Positions 41,341 to 48,764 of a DNA stretch of 48,764 nucleotides are shown here, one piece after another. This DNA is from an uncultured Bacteroidales bacterium (lineage in GTDB: Bacteria > Bacteroidota > Bacteroidia > Bacteroidales > UBA932), in NCBI GenBank assembly GCA_944325505.1, contig CALVAJ010000014.1:1-48764 (forward strand), read 5' to 3'. The notes below the pieces were generated by a model. That model did no database searches and was not told the origin of the DNA. It saw only the letters and a program-made list of their open reading frames with translations. Both the position numbers and the translations under genes were made by a program. Each line of letters opens with the position of its first letter. Within the stretch, counting starts at the first letter, position 1.

Positions 41341-43956
41341 CTACTCTTGAAAATCTTTCAGCAGCCTTTCTCCGATACCTATTATATATCCGCTTGAGAA
41401 GAATGAAATGTTTCCGAACCTGTCTACGACAGTCACTATCGGAAGCGCTTCTTTTGAGGAATTGGCACCGTTGACCAAGGCTTTCTTCACAGCACCGTCC
41501 TTGTCTGTACCGAAAACGAAATTGTCCGGCAGGTTAGGGAAGTCTGCGGCTTTGAATCTTTTTGCATTGTCTTCATCGGCAAAAAGCATGAGCATTTTCG
41601 CACCGGTATTTTCGATTTCCTTTTTGAATGCGGAGATGTCGTTAAGGATATGGTTTGTAGGTTCTTCTCCGGCTCCGAGTATTGCCACAACGCATTTGTC
41701 AGTACCTATGAAATCAGCGACTTTCGCGGTATTTCCGTCACTGGAAATGTATTCTGCCTGAAGGTCTGCCGTACCGAGGATTTCGGTAGCGTCCGCTTTT
41801 TCCGGAGTATTGAGCTGTACTGTCACCTTGCCGTCCTGAGGCACTGTGAAAACCGTCATTTCTGACATGACCTCTCCACCGTCGAACCTTGTACCGCTGA
41901 CAAGGGCGTAGTCTCCGGCTTCAAGCCGTACGCCTCCCTTGAAGAGTTCGTCTACAGCCTTTTCGTCATCGAAATTCATCAGGACCATGCTGCCGTCCTC
42001 TATTCTGGAGATACTGAAATTGGTATAATATCGAGGGGCATTCGTATTTTTGTCCTGCTTGTATGACAGTACTACGGTGCCGTAGGCATCCGGCTGAGGC
42101 TCCGGGGCCTCGAAATCCACATCGAATTCTTTTCCGTCATGACTGTAGCGTACTTTCCCGCTTATTTCGTCTACCCAGGCAGGAATTCCGAGGCTCCTGC
42201 AGGCGGCCACGAAGAAAAGGTCTCTCGAATAGCGGTCGGAAATTCTTGATTTCCATGTGCCGACAGGTCTTGTCGGCACCAGTCTCATGCTGTAGTCGTC
42301 GGCCATGGTCAGGTTTTCCCGGCACCATGATACGAGGTTCTGCGGATCCTGTATGAACTTCGCGGCCAGTTCGACAGGGATATTCTCCTGCAGATATGAA
42401 CGGTAAGGGCTGAGAAGTTCCATGCGCACTCTCGGACCGAGAACATTCTTCGAGAAGTCTGTTGAAGTGTACAGGTGGTCGTCAAGGACTTCCTTAGGCG
42501 TGTCGCTCAGGTCTTTCGGAAGGATATATCCCAGAAGGTCGAGAGCCTCGTTGGCCATGTCCTTGTTTTTCGCCTCGGTCAGGAAGGCCTTGATGACAGC
42601 ATGGTTGCCTTTTGAGTTTACAAGGAATCCGGCTATCCTGTCAGCATCCAGTCCGGTTTCCTTTGCGAATGCCTTTCCTTCTTCAAGAGTGCAGAAAGTG
42701 CCTGTATAAGCATTCCTGATGGAATCCTCCTGGAACATTCTGCGTGTATTCTCCGCCCTCTGCTCGTCTGTTACCGGAGGAACTTTCTCATTTTCCTTAG
42801 GTGGAACGATGAAAAATTCGGAACGGAAATTGTCTCCGGCCTTATGGTCCAGTACAATGTCTGCCGCCTTGTCCTTTCCGAATGACACCATGCGGAACCC
42901 GTATCTCTGTCCGTCTGTAGCCCAGACGAGAGCGTCTCCGCAGCCGGCTTCGATAGACGTGTGTCCTTGACTGTCAGCGGTTTTTCTGGCTGCAGAATAG
43001 AATTCGGCATAGTTGTATATCTTGAATTCTATCCGTGCTTCCGGAACAGGGTTGCCTTCTGTGTCCACTACTCTGATATCCACAGATGCAGTAGGGGCAT
43101 AATTGCTTGTCACATTGATTTCAGTGGTCATTTCAGTCCTGCTCATCACCTGTTCAGGTCCGTTATAGCGTCCGAACACATTGGTGTGCATGAGCATCCC
43201 CCGGCTTGCCGAACTGTTGAACCATCCTAAGTTCAGCACAGGTTCAGGCTCGCATGCTCCGAGAAAATACCAATGTCCGTCAGCCCAGGCTTCTACCCAT
43301 GCATGGTTGTCATCCGTATGGGCCCATCTCGGTGTGTACACCTGACGTGCGGGGATGCCGACAGACCTTAGTGCAGCCACCAGGAAAGTAGATTCCTCTC
43401 CGCATCTTCCGGCCCCGCTGCTCACCAGTGACAGAGGGCCTCTGGTACGGGAGTCGGTAGGCGTATAGATGACTTTTTCATGGCACCAGTGGTTTACTTC
43501 GAGGATTGCCTCCTTGATAGGAAGGTCCTTGACTCTCGGTGCGAGTTCCTTGAAGAAAACGGCTCTGGATTCGTCCAGATCTTCATTGTTGATTCTGACA
43601 GGAACGACAAAATGCCTGTAGAGCATTTCAGGGATTTCTTTCCCCCAGGAGAATGTCTCTCTGGTCTGTTCGCTCAGCCTTATATTCTGCAGAAAATATT
43701 CTCCGCTGTAGTTGATCATGTCCCCGTACGGCATATACGCGTACAGGAACTGCAGCATTTCCTTTTCACGGTTTGTCAGTGACGGGTCATTGACTATTGC
43801 CGTTGCATTATAGCCGTTAAGCAGCTCTACCCTTCGGTTATAGTCTTCCAGTACAGTCTTTCTGTAAGATCTGTCCGAGATGAAACTGTCGCCGGAACTG
43901 CAGGACGCCAGAATCAGAGTGGCAGCAAAGACCGCTGCCGGAAAGAAATGTTTCAT
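41341..43956 (-). CDS. Transglutaminase-like lipoprotein with C-terminal thioredoxin-like domain
   Basis: This large exported lipoprotein (signal LILASCSSGD) is 871 residues. A transglutaminase/protease-like core (about 140-240) has Cys185 in GRCGEESTFL and His218 in DDNHAWVEAWADGHWYF, followed by an acidic third residue not placed with certainty. A carboxypeptidase-regulatory-like beta domain (about 275-370) comes next, then a helical linker. A second transglutaminase-like segment appears near 520-570 (YSRDLFFVAACRSLGIPAWVDE). The C-terminus (about 745-871) is thioredoxin-like but without a CxxC motif (DKCVVAILGAGEEPTNH). Such proteins may process peptides or peptidoglycan; the substrate is unknown. 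A frameshifted, 5'-truncated copy lies at 16383-18206. Confidence 0.82.
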   Translation of the reverse strand: MKHFFPAAVFAATLILASCSSGDSFISDRSYRKTVLEDYNRRVELLNGYNATAIVNDPSLTNREKEMLQFLYAYMPYGDMINYSGEYFLQNIRLSEQTRETFSWGKEIPEMLYRHFVVPVRINNEDLDESRAVFFKELAPRVKDLPIKEAILEVNHWCHEKVIYTPTDSRTRGPLSLVSSGAGRCGEESTFLVAALRSVGIPARQVYTPRWAHTDDNHAWVEAWADGHWYFLGACEPEPVLNLGWFNSSASRGMLMHTNVFGRYNGPEQVMSRTEMTTEINVTSNYAPTASVDIRVVDTEGNPVPEARIEFKIYNYAEFYSAARKTADSQGHTSIEAGCGDALVWATDGQRYGFRMVSFGKDKAADIVLDHKAGDNFRSEFFIVPPKENEKVPPVTDEQRAENTRRMFQEDSIRNAYTGTFCTLEEGKAFAKETGLDADRIAGFLVNSKGNHAVIKAFLTEAKNKDMANEALDLLGYILPKDLSDTPKEVLDDHLYTSTDFSKNVLGPRVRMELLSPYRSYLQENIPVELAAKFIQDPQNLVSWCRENLTMADDYSMRLVPTRPVGTWKSRISDRYSRDLFFVAACRSLGIPAWVDEISGKVRYSHDGKEFDVDFEAPEPQPDAYGTVVLSYKQDKNTNAPRYYTNFSISRIEDGSMVLMNFDDEKAVDELFKGGVRLEAGDYALVSGTRFDGGEVMSEMTVFTVPQDGKVTVQLNTPEKADATEILGTADLQAEYISSDGNTAKVADFIGTDKCVVAILGAGEEPTNHILNDISAFKKEIENTGAKMLMLFADEDNAKRFKAADFPNLPDNFVFGTDKDGAVKKALVNGANSSKEALPIVTVVDRFGNISFFSSGYIIGIGERLLKDFQE

Positions 43957-44016
43957 ATGAATTGTATGGTTATGTTAATATGTAAAATGATTTTTCCGAA
44001 AAATCCTTACAATCTT

Positions 44017-44046
44017 CAAATATAAATAATTCTGATGACAATCCAA
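44017..44046 (-). promoter_or_regulatory. Promoter of the transglutaminase-like gene
   Basis: Read on the minus strand, TATATTTG (44024-44017) is a -7 element and TTG (44046-44044) lies 19 bases upstream. The start codon is at 43956, leaving a leader of about 50-55 bases. Confidence 0.6.
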
Positions 44047-44109
44047 CCTGATCGACGGCATAGAATTGTCTTTTATGAATTTAAACCGGGGTTTGGGTTT
44101 ACATTATTA

Positions 44110-44138
44110 TTGGATTTGCCATAAAAAAATTATCTTTG
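44110..44138 (+). promoter_or_regulatory. Promoter of the fucosidase gene
   Basis: TATCTTTG at 44131-44138 with TTG at 44110-44112 (18 bases apart) is a strong Bacteroidetes promoter. Transcription would start about 20 bases before the ATG at 44168. It faces away from the promoter of the transglutaminase-like gene. Confidence 0.68.
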
Positions 44139-44167
44139 TAAGTTTAGCAGTATAAATTTAACCACAT

Positions 44168-45520
44168 ATGAAAGTCAGAGATATTTTATTGACGTCTTTA
44201 GCACTGGTGTCAGCGACGTCTGTGCCGATGAAAGCGGAAACTCCTGAGCAGAAGGCCGAACGTATGGAATGGTTCTCGAGGGCGAAGCTCGGGATTTTCA
44301 TCCATTGGGGAATCTATTCCAAGGGAGAGACTTCGGAAAGCTGGGCTTTCCATAACGGGACCGTTTCCATCGAGGATTACATGAAGCAGCGAGAGGCATT
44401 CACGGCTGCCGATTACGACCCTGCATACTGGGCACGTCTTATAAAAGAGAGTGGTGCGCAGTACACGGTCATCACTACCAAGCATCACGACGGGTTCGCC
44501 CTGTGGGATACAAAGGCAGGCGATGACAGTGCCGTAAAGAATTCGCCTGCGGGATGTGATGTTATCGCCCCTTTTGCAGAGGAAGTGAGGAAACAGGGGC
44601 TGAAACTCGGTTTCTATTTTTCCCTTATAGACTGGCCGAGAGAGGACTATCCGAACATTTACCGTAACGGTCCTGCCAAATACGACATTCATAAGGAACC
44701 GAAGAGGTGGCAGCATTTCGTGGATTTCAATTTTGCACAGCTGCGAGAACTGAATGCCTGGAAACCTGACCTTTACTGGTTTGACGGAGACTGGGAGCAG
44801 ACGGCCGAGGACTGGAGAGCGAAGGAAATAGTGGAGATGCTCCGGGAGACCAATCCGGGGGTCATCGTGAATTCACGTATACAGGGTTACGGAGACTATG
44901 CTACGCCTGAACTCGGAGTCCCTGTCACCCGTCCTGAATCCCAGTGGTGGGAGACCTGTATGACCATGAACGATTCTTGGGGATACAGGGTCGGGGATAC
45001 CGACTACAAGAGCGATATGGTCCTTCTTCGTATGCTCGTGGACTGCATCAGTCTCGGCGGGAACCTTCTCCTCGATATCGGTCCGAGAGCTGACGGCTCC
45101 ATCCCTGACGAGCAGGTGGCCATCCTGAAGGAGTTCGGAAGATGGACATCGAAGCACGCGGAGGCCATTTATGATACGAAGGCAGGCATTCCTGCCGGAC
45201 ATGTACACGGGTACACTTCTCTCAGTCTGGACAGCAAGACACTTTATATCTATCTTCCTTACAGGCCGAACGAGAGTGTCGAACTCAAAGGTCTCAAAAG
45301 CCGTATCAAGGATATCAGGGTAGTAGGCAGCGATGTGAAGCTCGACTGGGTGCGCTACAACGACATTTCATGGAGCGAGGTGCCAGGCGTTTGCTATATC
45401 GATGTCCCAGAGGATGTCCTGGACGAAAAGATCACTGTCCTTGCGGTCGATCTTGAAGAACCTCTCGTGCTTTACCGCGGTTCAGGCCAGGTGCTCAGTT
45501 TCAACGATTACGACGAGTGA
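44168..45520 (+). CDS. GH29 alpha-L-fucosidase
   Basis: This exported retaining glycosidase releases alpha-linked L-fucose. The signal peptide is near MKVRDILLTSLALVSATSVP. The catalytic barrel begins WFSRAKLGIFIHWGIYS and has TTKHHDGFALWDT and LGFYFSLIDW. The nucleophile is Asp206 in DLYWFDGDWE. The general acid is not placed; it varies between GH29 subgroups. A C-terminal beta domain (about 350-450) completes the protein, which at 450 residues is of normal size. No fucose-utilisation genes are near. The next gene, 39 bases on, is a CBM9-like protein with a hydrolase-like barrel, so the pair may act together on a fucose-containing glycan. Confidence 0.9.
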   Translation: MKVRDILLTSLALVSATSVPMKAETPEQKAERMEWFSRAKLGIFIHWGIYSKGETSESWAFHNGTVSIEDYMKQREAFTAADYDPAYWARLIKESGAQYTVITTKHHDGFALWDTKAGDDSAVKNSPAGCDVIAPFAEEVRKQGLKLGFYFSLIDWPREDYPNIYRNGPAKYDIHKEPKRWQHFVDFNFAQLRELNAWKPDLYWFDGDWEQTAEDWRAKEIVEMLRETNPGVIVNSRIQGYGDYATPELGVPVTRPESQWWETCMTMNDSWGYRVGDTDYKSDMVLLRMLVDCISLGGNLLLDIGPRADGSIPDEQVAILKEFGRWTSKHAEAIYDTKAGIPAGHVHGYTSLSLDSKTLYIYLPYRPNESVELKGLKSRIKDIRVVGSDVKLDWVRYNDISWSEVPGVCYIDVPEDVLDEKITVLAVDLEEPLVLYRGSGQVLSFNDYDE

Positions 45521-45559
45521 CCGTCTGCCGGTTTGAAAATTTAATCAATATTGTCATAA

Positions 45560-47602
45560 ATGAAGAGAATATTCTTGTTTACTTTGGCCATGTGCCTTTC
45601 GGCGCTGGCATTCGCACAGCCTCTGTATGAGCGCTACAAGGCCGTTCTGACTGAACCGCGCAGTTATGACTGTTTCCGTACGGTGGATCCGATCAGGATA
45701 GACGGCAAACTCAAAGAAGATTCATGGCTTCGCGCCAGACCGACCGAGGCATTCGTGGATATCAGAGGCGAAGGCTATCCAGAACCTTGCAAGGAGACCA
45801 CTGTCAGAATGCTTTGGGATGACGATTATCTCTATATAGCCGCTACTCTGATGGAGGACAATATCGTTGCCAAACTGACTCAGCGTGATACGATTATCTA
45901 TCATGACAACGATTTCGAGGTTTTCCTCGATCCTGACGGGGACGGAGTGCATTATTTCGAAATAGAGAACAATGCACGGGGAGTCATCTTTGACCTTACC
46001 CTTGACAAGCCTTACCGTAGCGGAGGGTCGTTCTTCATCCCGTGGAACTGCGAAGGCCTTCAGCTCGCGGTAGTCTATGACGGGACCCTGAACAAGGAGA
46101 AGGATACCGACCGCAGCTGGACTGTCGAGATGGCCATACCGTTCGATGCGCTTACCTGGAATTTCGATAACCCTAAAAAATATACTACCTGGAGAATCAA
46201 TTTCTCCCGCGTGCAGCATTTGGTGAAGGGCCAGCCTGAAGAAAACTGGGTATGGTCTCCTACAGGACGCGTGGACATGCACATGCCTGACCGTTGGGGT
46301 TTCCTCAATTTCGTGGACGCTCCTGCAGGGGCGCGTATGGCCGGCGGGCATACACTGGATATGGATGCCTACAAGCTCCTGTGGGCGATGTTCTATGCCC
46401 AGCTGGACAACAAGGCTGCAAAAGGCAATTTCCTCCGCACTGTGGATGACTTTTTCCTTACCGATGCGGAACTCTCTTCGATAGGGCCGGACGACCGTAT
46501 TTCCGTAGAGGGGACCATTTCAAGTTTCCAGATAAAGATAACCCTTGCCGACAGGAAGGAGTATTACACTGTGGATCAGGACGGCAGGTTTTCCATCGGT
46601 AAAGTGGAGCCGAGGGTAGTGAAGAACTGGATGTGGATGAGGTTCAAGCCGGAATGGAGCGATGACCAGTACAGGGAGCATTTCGCCAAGGTACACAGCT
46701 GCGGCATCAGCGGTATCCTGTTCGAGGGATATGACGAGGATGTCTTCCGTATGTGCAAGGAGGCAGGTCTGGAGGCGCATTACTGGAAATGGACCATGAA
46801 CAGGGCCGAGTGCCTCGAGACGCATCCTGACTGGTTTGCCGTGAACAGGAAAGGGGAGTCGTGCTTCGACCATCCTGCGTATGTGGACTATTACAGGTTC
46901 CTCTGCCCTTCACATGAAGGTGTTGCCGAGTATCTGGCAGATGACTATCTGAAAATGGCCAATCTTCCTTATGTCGACGGCATGCATCTGGACTATGTAC
47001 GCTTCCCGGATGTCATCCTGCCGGTAAGCCTCTGGAAGAACTACGGTATCGAACAGGTCCAGGAACTCCCTGAATATGACTTCTGCTACTGTGACGTTTG
47101 CCGCGAGAAGTTCAAGGCTCTTACCGGAAAGGATCCTCTCGAACTGAAATATCCTATGGAAGACCAGTCATGGCTGAACTTCAGGTATGACGCCATCACC
47201 CGTGTGGTAAAGACCATCACTGCCAAACTCAAGACAGAAGGGAAGACTCTTACGGCAGCCGTATTTCCTGGGCCGACGATGGCAAAGAGGATGGTCCGCC
47301 AGGACTGGGGCAACTGGCCTCTGGACGCCTATTTCCCGATGATCTACAACGGGTTCTACTATGAAGGGCCTGAGTGGGTAGGCCGCTCTGTGGCTGAGAG
47401 TGTCAAGGCCGTAGGCGGAAGGGCCTGTGTCTATGCCGGTCTGATGTTTCCGGACATCAAGGGCGATGATTTCGAGAAAGCCCTTGACGCGGCCTACAGC
47501 AACGGCGCCAGCGGAGTCTCTTTCTTCGACGGTCCTGACTACGAGTACCTTGAAAGACTGAAAGCCTATATGGACAGCCATAATATGGTGCCGGCCAATT
47601 AG
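45560..47602 (+). CDS. Exported CBM9-like protein with TIM-barrel hydrolase-like domain
   Basis: This protein of 680 residues has a signal peptide (MKRIFLFTLAMCLSALAFAQ). Residues about 35-260 match a CBM9-like (DOMON-type) fold: PIRIDGKLKEDSWLRAR, VRMLWDDDYLYIAATL, DNDFEVFLDPDGDGVHYFEIE and MAIPFDALTW. Residues about 350-680 look like a glycosidase barrel of the GHL10 kind: WMWMRFKPEWS, GISGILFEGYD, the strand motif DGMHLDYVRFPD near 473-484, and AYFPMIYNGFYYEGPEWV. DGMHLDYVRFPD holds acidic residues where such barrels keep catalytic ones. The activity is unknown. It follows the fucosidase gene and is itself followed by a long inverted-repeat element. Confidence 0.78.
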   Translation: MKRIFLFTLAMCLSALAFAQPLYERYKAVLTEPRSYDCFRTVDPIRIDGKLKEDSWLRARPTEAFVDIRGEGYPEPCKETTVRMLWDDDYLYIAATLMEDNIVAKLTQRDTIIYHDNDFEVFLDPDGDGVHYFEIENNARGVIFDLTLDKPYRSGGSFFIPWNCEGLQLAVVYDGTLNKEKDTDRSWTVEMAIPFDALTWNFDNPKKYTTWRINFSRVQHLVKGQPEENWVWSPTGRVDMHMPDRWGFLNFVDAPAGARMAGGHTLDMDAYKLLWAMFYAQLDNKAAKGNFLRTVDDFFLTDAELSSIGPDDRISVEGTISSFQIKITLADRKEYYTVDQDGRFSIGKVEPRVVKNWMWMRFKPEWSDDQYREHFAKVHSCGISGILFEGYDEDVFRMCKEAGLEAHYWKWTMNRAECLETHPDWFAVNRKGESCFDHPAYVDYYRFLCPSHEGVAEYLADDYLKMANLPYVDGMHLDYVRFPDVILPVSLWKNYGIEQVQELPEYDFCYCDVCREKFKALTGKDPLELKYPMEDQSWLNFRYDAITRVVKTITAKLKTEGKTLTAAVFPGPTMAKRMVRQDWGNWPLDAYFPMIYNGFYYEGPEWVGRSVAESVKAVGGRACVYAGLMFPDIKGDDFEKALDAAYSNGASGVSFFDGPDYEYLERLKAYMDSHNMVPAN

Positions 47603-47610
47603 TCACTGCG

Positions 47611-47681
47611 GGCGACTCAAAAGGGTACTTTCTGCGTTACGCTTGATTCGCAAGCCTTGAAACTCCTCCTTTTGAGCCACC
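47611..47681. repeat. Inverted-repeat element after the CBM9-like gene (copy B)
   Basis: Arms at 47611-47624 and 47668-47681 pair at 12 of 14 positions. From ACTCAAAAGG to GCTTGATTCG (47615-47650) it matches copy A at 4625-4747 with one difference, but the 44-base inner part of copy A (4669-4712) is absent. It lies nine bases after a stop codon and may act as terminator. The sequence on to 47819 contains no gene; it holds only an AT-rich promoter region. Confidence 0.68.
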
Positions 47682-47794
47682 CTCTTTTGGGTTTATTTAA
47701 GTTATTGGAAAGGGAGGGGGAAAATGTAACTCCTGTCATCTTTTATCTGCCAGCCTGTCGGATTGTTATCTCAGCTTTATGGCATTTTTATAAG

Positions 47795-47827
47795 TTGAGG
47801 AAAGTACTGTTATTTTATTTATTTTTG
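47795..47827 (+). promoter_or_regulatory. Promoter of the guanine deaminase gene
   Basis: TATTTTTG at 47820-47827 fits the -7 consensus; TTG at 47795-47797 lies 22 bases upstream. The ATG at 47849 follows closely, so the leader is at most about 15 bases. Confidence 0.5.
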
Positions 47828-47848
47828 CTTCTGTATTGATTTATTGTT

Positions 47849-48316
47849 ATGACAAAAGAAGAACTGATGAGGAAAGCCATAGAACTGTCTGTCAAGAATA
47901 TAGAAGAAGGCGGCGGGCCTTTCGGTGCGGTAATCGCGAAAGACGGGGAGATAATAGCTACAGGAGTGAACAGAGTGACGGCAGACCATGACCCGACGGC
48001 TCATGCCGAGGTCAGCGCAATAAGGGAGGCAGCCAGGAAACTGGGGACATTCGATCTGGGCGGCTGCGAGATCTATTCTTCATGCGAGCCTTGCCCCATG
48101 TGCCTGGGAGCCATATACTGGGCCCGTCTCGACAGGCTGTATTACGGGAACGACAAGCACGATGCGGCGGCAATCGGATTTGACGATGCCTTCATCTATA
48201 AAGAACTGGCCATAGAACCGGAAAACCGCCGCCTGGAATCGCACAGACTGCTTCCCCGGGAGGCGATAAAAGCATTTGAAGACTGGCAGTCGAAGACCGA
48301 CAAGACCGAGTATTAG
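47849..48316 (+). CDS. guaD: Guanine deaminase of the cytidine-deaminase fold
   Basis: This cytoplasmic zinc enzyme converts guanine to xanthine and ammonia in purine salvage. The 155-residue protein has the zinc ligands His52, Cys82 and Cys85 and the proton shuttle Glu54 (TAHAEVSAI; SSCEPCPMCLGAIYWARLD). The C-terminal FDDAFIYKEL segment and final acidic-aromatic tail (TEY) match Bacillus GuaD closely and set it apart from tRNA adenosine deaminase TadA. It is monocistronic, with its own promoter. A related nucleoside deaminase activity cannot be excluded. Confidence 0.88.
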   Translation: MTKEELMRKAIELSVKNIEEGGGPFGAVIAKDGEIIATGVNRVTADHDPTAHAEVSAIREAARKLGTFDLGGCEIYSSCEPCPMCLGAIYWARLDRLYYGNDKHDAAAIGFDDAFIYKELAIEPENRRLESHRLLPREAIKAFEDWQSKTDKTEY

Positions 48317-48424
48317 GAACTCCGGCTACACACTCTCTCTGTCGATAAAAACCGCTTTTCCGTCTATTCCTTTTTATCTTTATTGCAGGCTTATATATCT
48401 TCACGGCCGTTTAAATACGGCATT

Positions 48425-48691
48425 ATGAAGAAATTGCAATACCTCTTATGCGTTTTTGCCGCCATGCCGGCCTTTGCCTCGGGACCCCATGCGGGAGCAC
48501 AGGCCATGCAGCCGGTCAGGACAGAGCAGTCCCCGCAGACAAAGGAATGGTCGCTTCAGGACTGTATAGATTACGCCCTGCAGAACAATATATCCCTGCA
48601 GCAGAGCAGGATTACGGCGGAATCTTCAGCCATAGACGTAAAGACTGCCAGGTCGGCACTGTTTCCCAACCTTTCATTCTCTACTTCGCAT
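48425..48691 (+). pseudogene. 5' part of a TolC-type outer-membrane efflux gene, interrupted
   Basis: The protein begins with a signal peptide (MKKLQYLLCVFAAMPAFASG) and continues into the first helices of an outer-membrane efflux protein (WSLQDCIDYALQNNISLQQ, then ARSALFPNLSFSTS). Family members are about 450 residues, but here homology ends after about 90 residues near 48691. The frame then runs through unrelated sequence and stops at 48730. The new sequence is AT-rich and begins with an inverted repeat, so an insertion has probably split the gene. The rest would lie beyond the window. A candidate -7 element (TATCTTTA, 48375-48382) lies upstream; the 48317-48424 gap otherwise holds only a small palindrome near the start. 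Confidence 0.7.
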
Positions 48692-48764
48692 CACTACTGT
48701 CCACTAAAAATGGACAAGGTTAAAAATTAAATAAATTCAGTTCACTAGAATCATATCGGTCTTT
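48692..48764. mobile_element. Probable end of an insertion sequence at the window edge
   Basis: From about 48692 the base composition turns AT-rich and the efflux-protein homology ends. The first bases hold TGTCCA and TGGACA as an inverted repeat around CTAAAAA. No transposase is visible because the window stops. The call rests on the abrupt break in the gene; the IS family is not recognised. Confidence 0.4.

Overview
The window reads as chromosomal DNA from an anaerobic, gut-type member of the order Bacteroidales. Support comes from SusC/SusD pairs, a hybrid two-component regulator, many lipoprotein signals, and promoters of the Bacteroidetes type (TTG, a spacer of about 18-22, then TAnnTTTG). 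The complete [FeFe]-hydrogenase module with its maturases points to a fermentative lifestyle. I cannot fix the genus; a Rikenellaceae-like organism is only a guess.

Layout. (1) 1-430: no gene; a multi-hairpin element at 114-209 and the hydrogenase promoter. (2) 431-4623, plus strand: NuoF-like HydB, catalytic HydA and NuoE-like HydC, a trimeric, probably electron-bifurcating [FeFe]-hydrogenase. (3) 4849-8611, minus strand, convergent: maturases HydE, HydG and HydF. (4) 8687-11689, minus: an MFS exporter, a cation-diffusion-facilitator exporter and a TauE/SafE-type permease. (5) 12078-13031, plus: an Rpn-type PD-(D/E)XK nuclease. (6) 13102-15259, minus: a rhodanese lipoprotein, an unknown protein and a class A beta-lactamase. 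(7) 15376-18911: an intact membrane metallophosphoesterase, a broken transglutaminase-like gene and a 5'-truncated second phosphoesterase, the remains of a duplication and deletion.

(8) 18916-40474 is a polysaccharide utilisation locus whose enzymes fit alpha-mannan of the yeast type. The minus-strand operon runs from 30349 down: surface lipoprotein, SusE-like lipoprotein, GH76 endo-alpha-1,6-mannanase, SusC, SusD, second surface lipoprotein. Next is a large hybrid two-component sensor/AraC regulator. On the plus strand follow two GH92 alpha-mannosidases flanking a GH130 beta-mannoside enzyme. The likely workflow is binding at the surface, endo-cleavage by GH76, import through SusC/SusD, and trimming by GH92 and GH130. 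The regulator has a receiver and DNA-binding domain that look intact, but serine replaces the phospho-accepting histidine and the ATP-binding motifs are eroded.

(9) 40593-43956, minus: a His-rich periplasmic protein and the intact transglutaminase/thioredoxin-like lipoprotein. (10) 44168-47602, plus: a GH29 alpha-L-fucosidase and a CBM9-like protein with a TIM-barrel-like hydrolase domain. (11) 47849 to the end: guanine deaminase, then the 5' part of a TolC-type outer-membrane efflux gene that breaks off in AT-rich, IS-like sequence at the edge. Long inverted-repeat elements of related sequence sit just after the last genes of several operons (4625-4747, 41194-41334, 47611-47681). I saw no tRNA, rRNA or CRISPR array.
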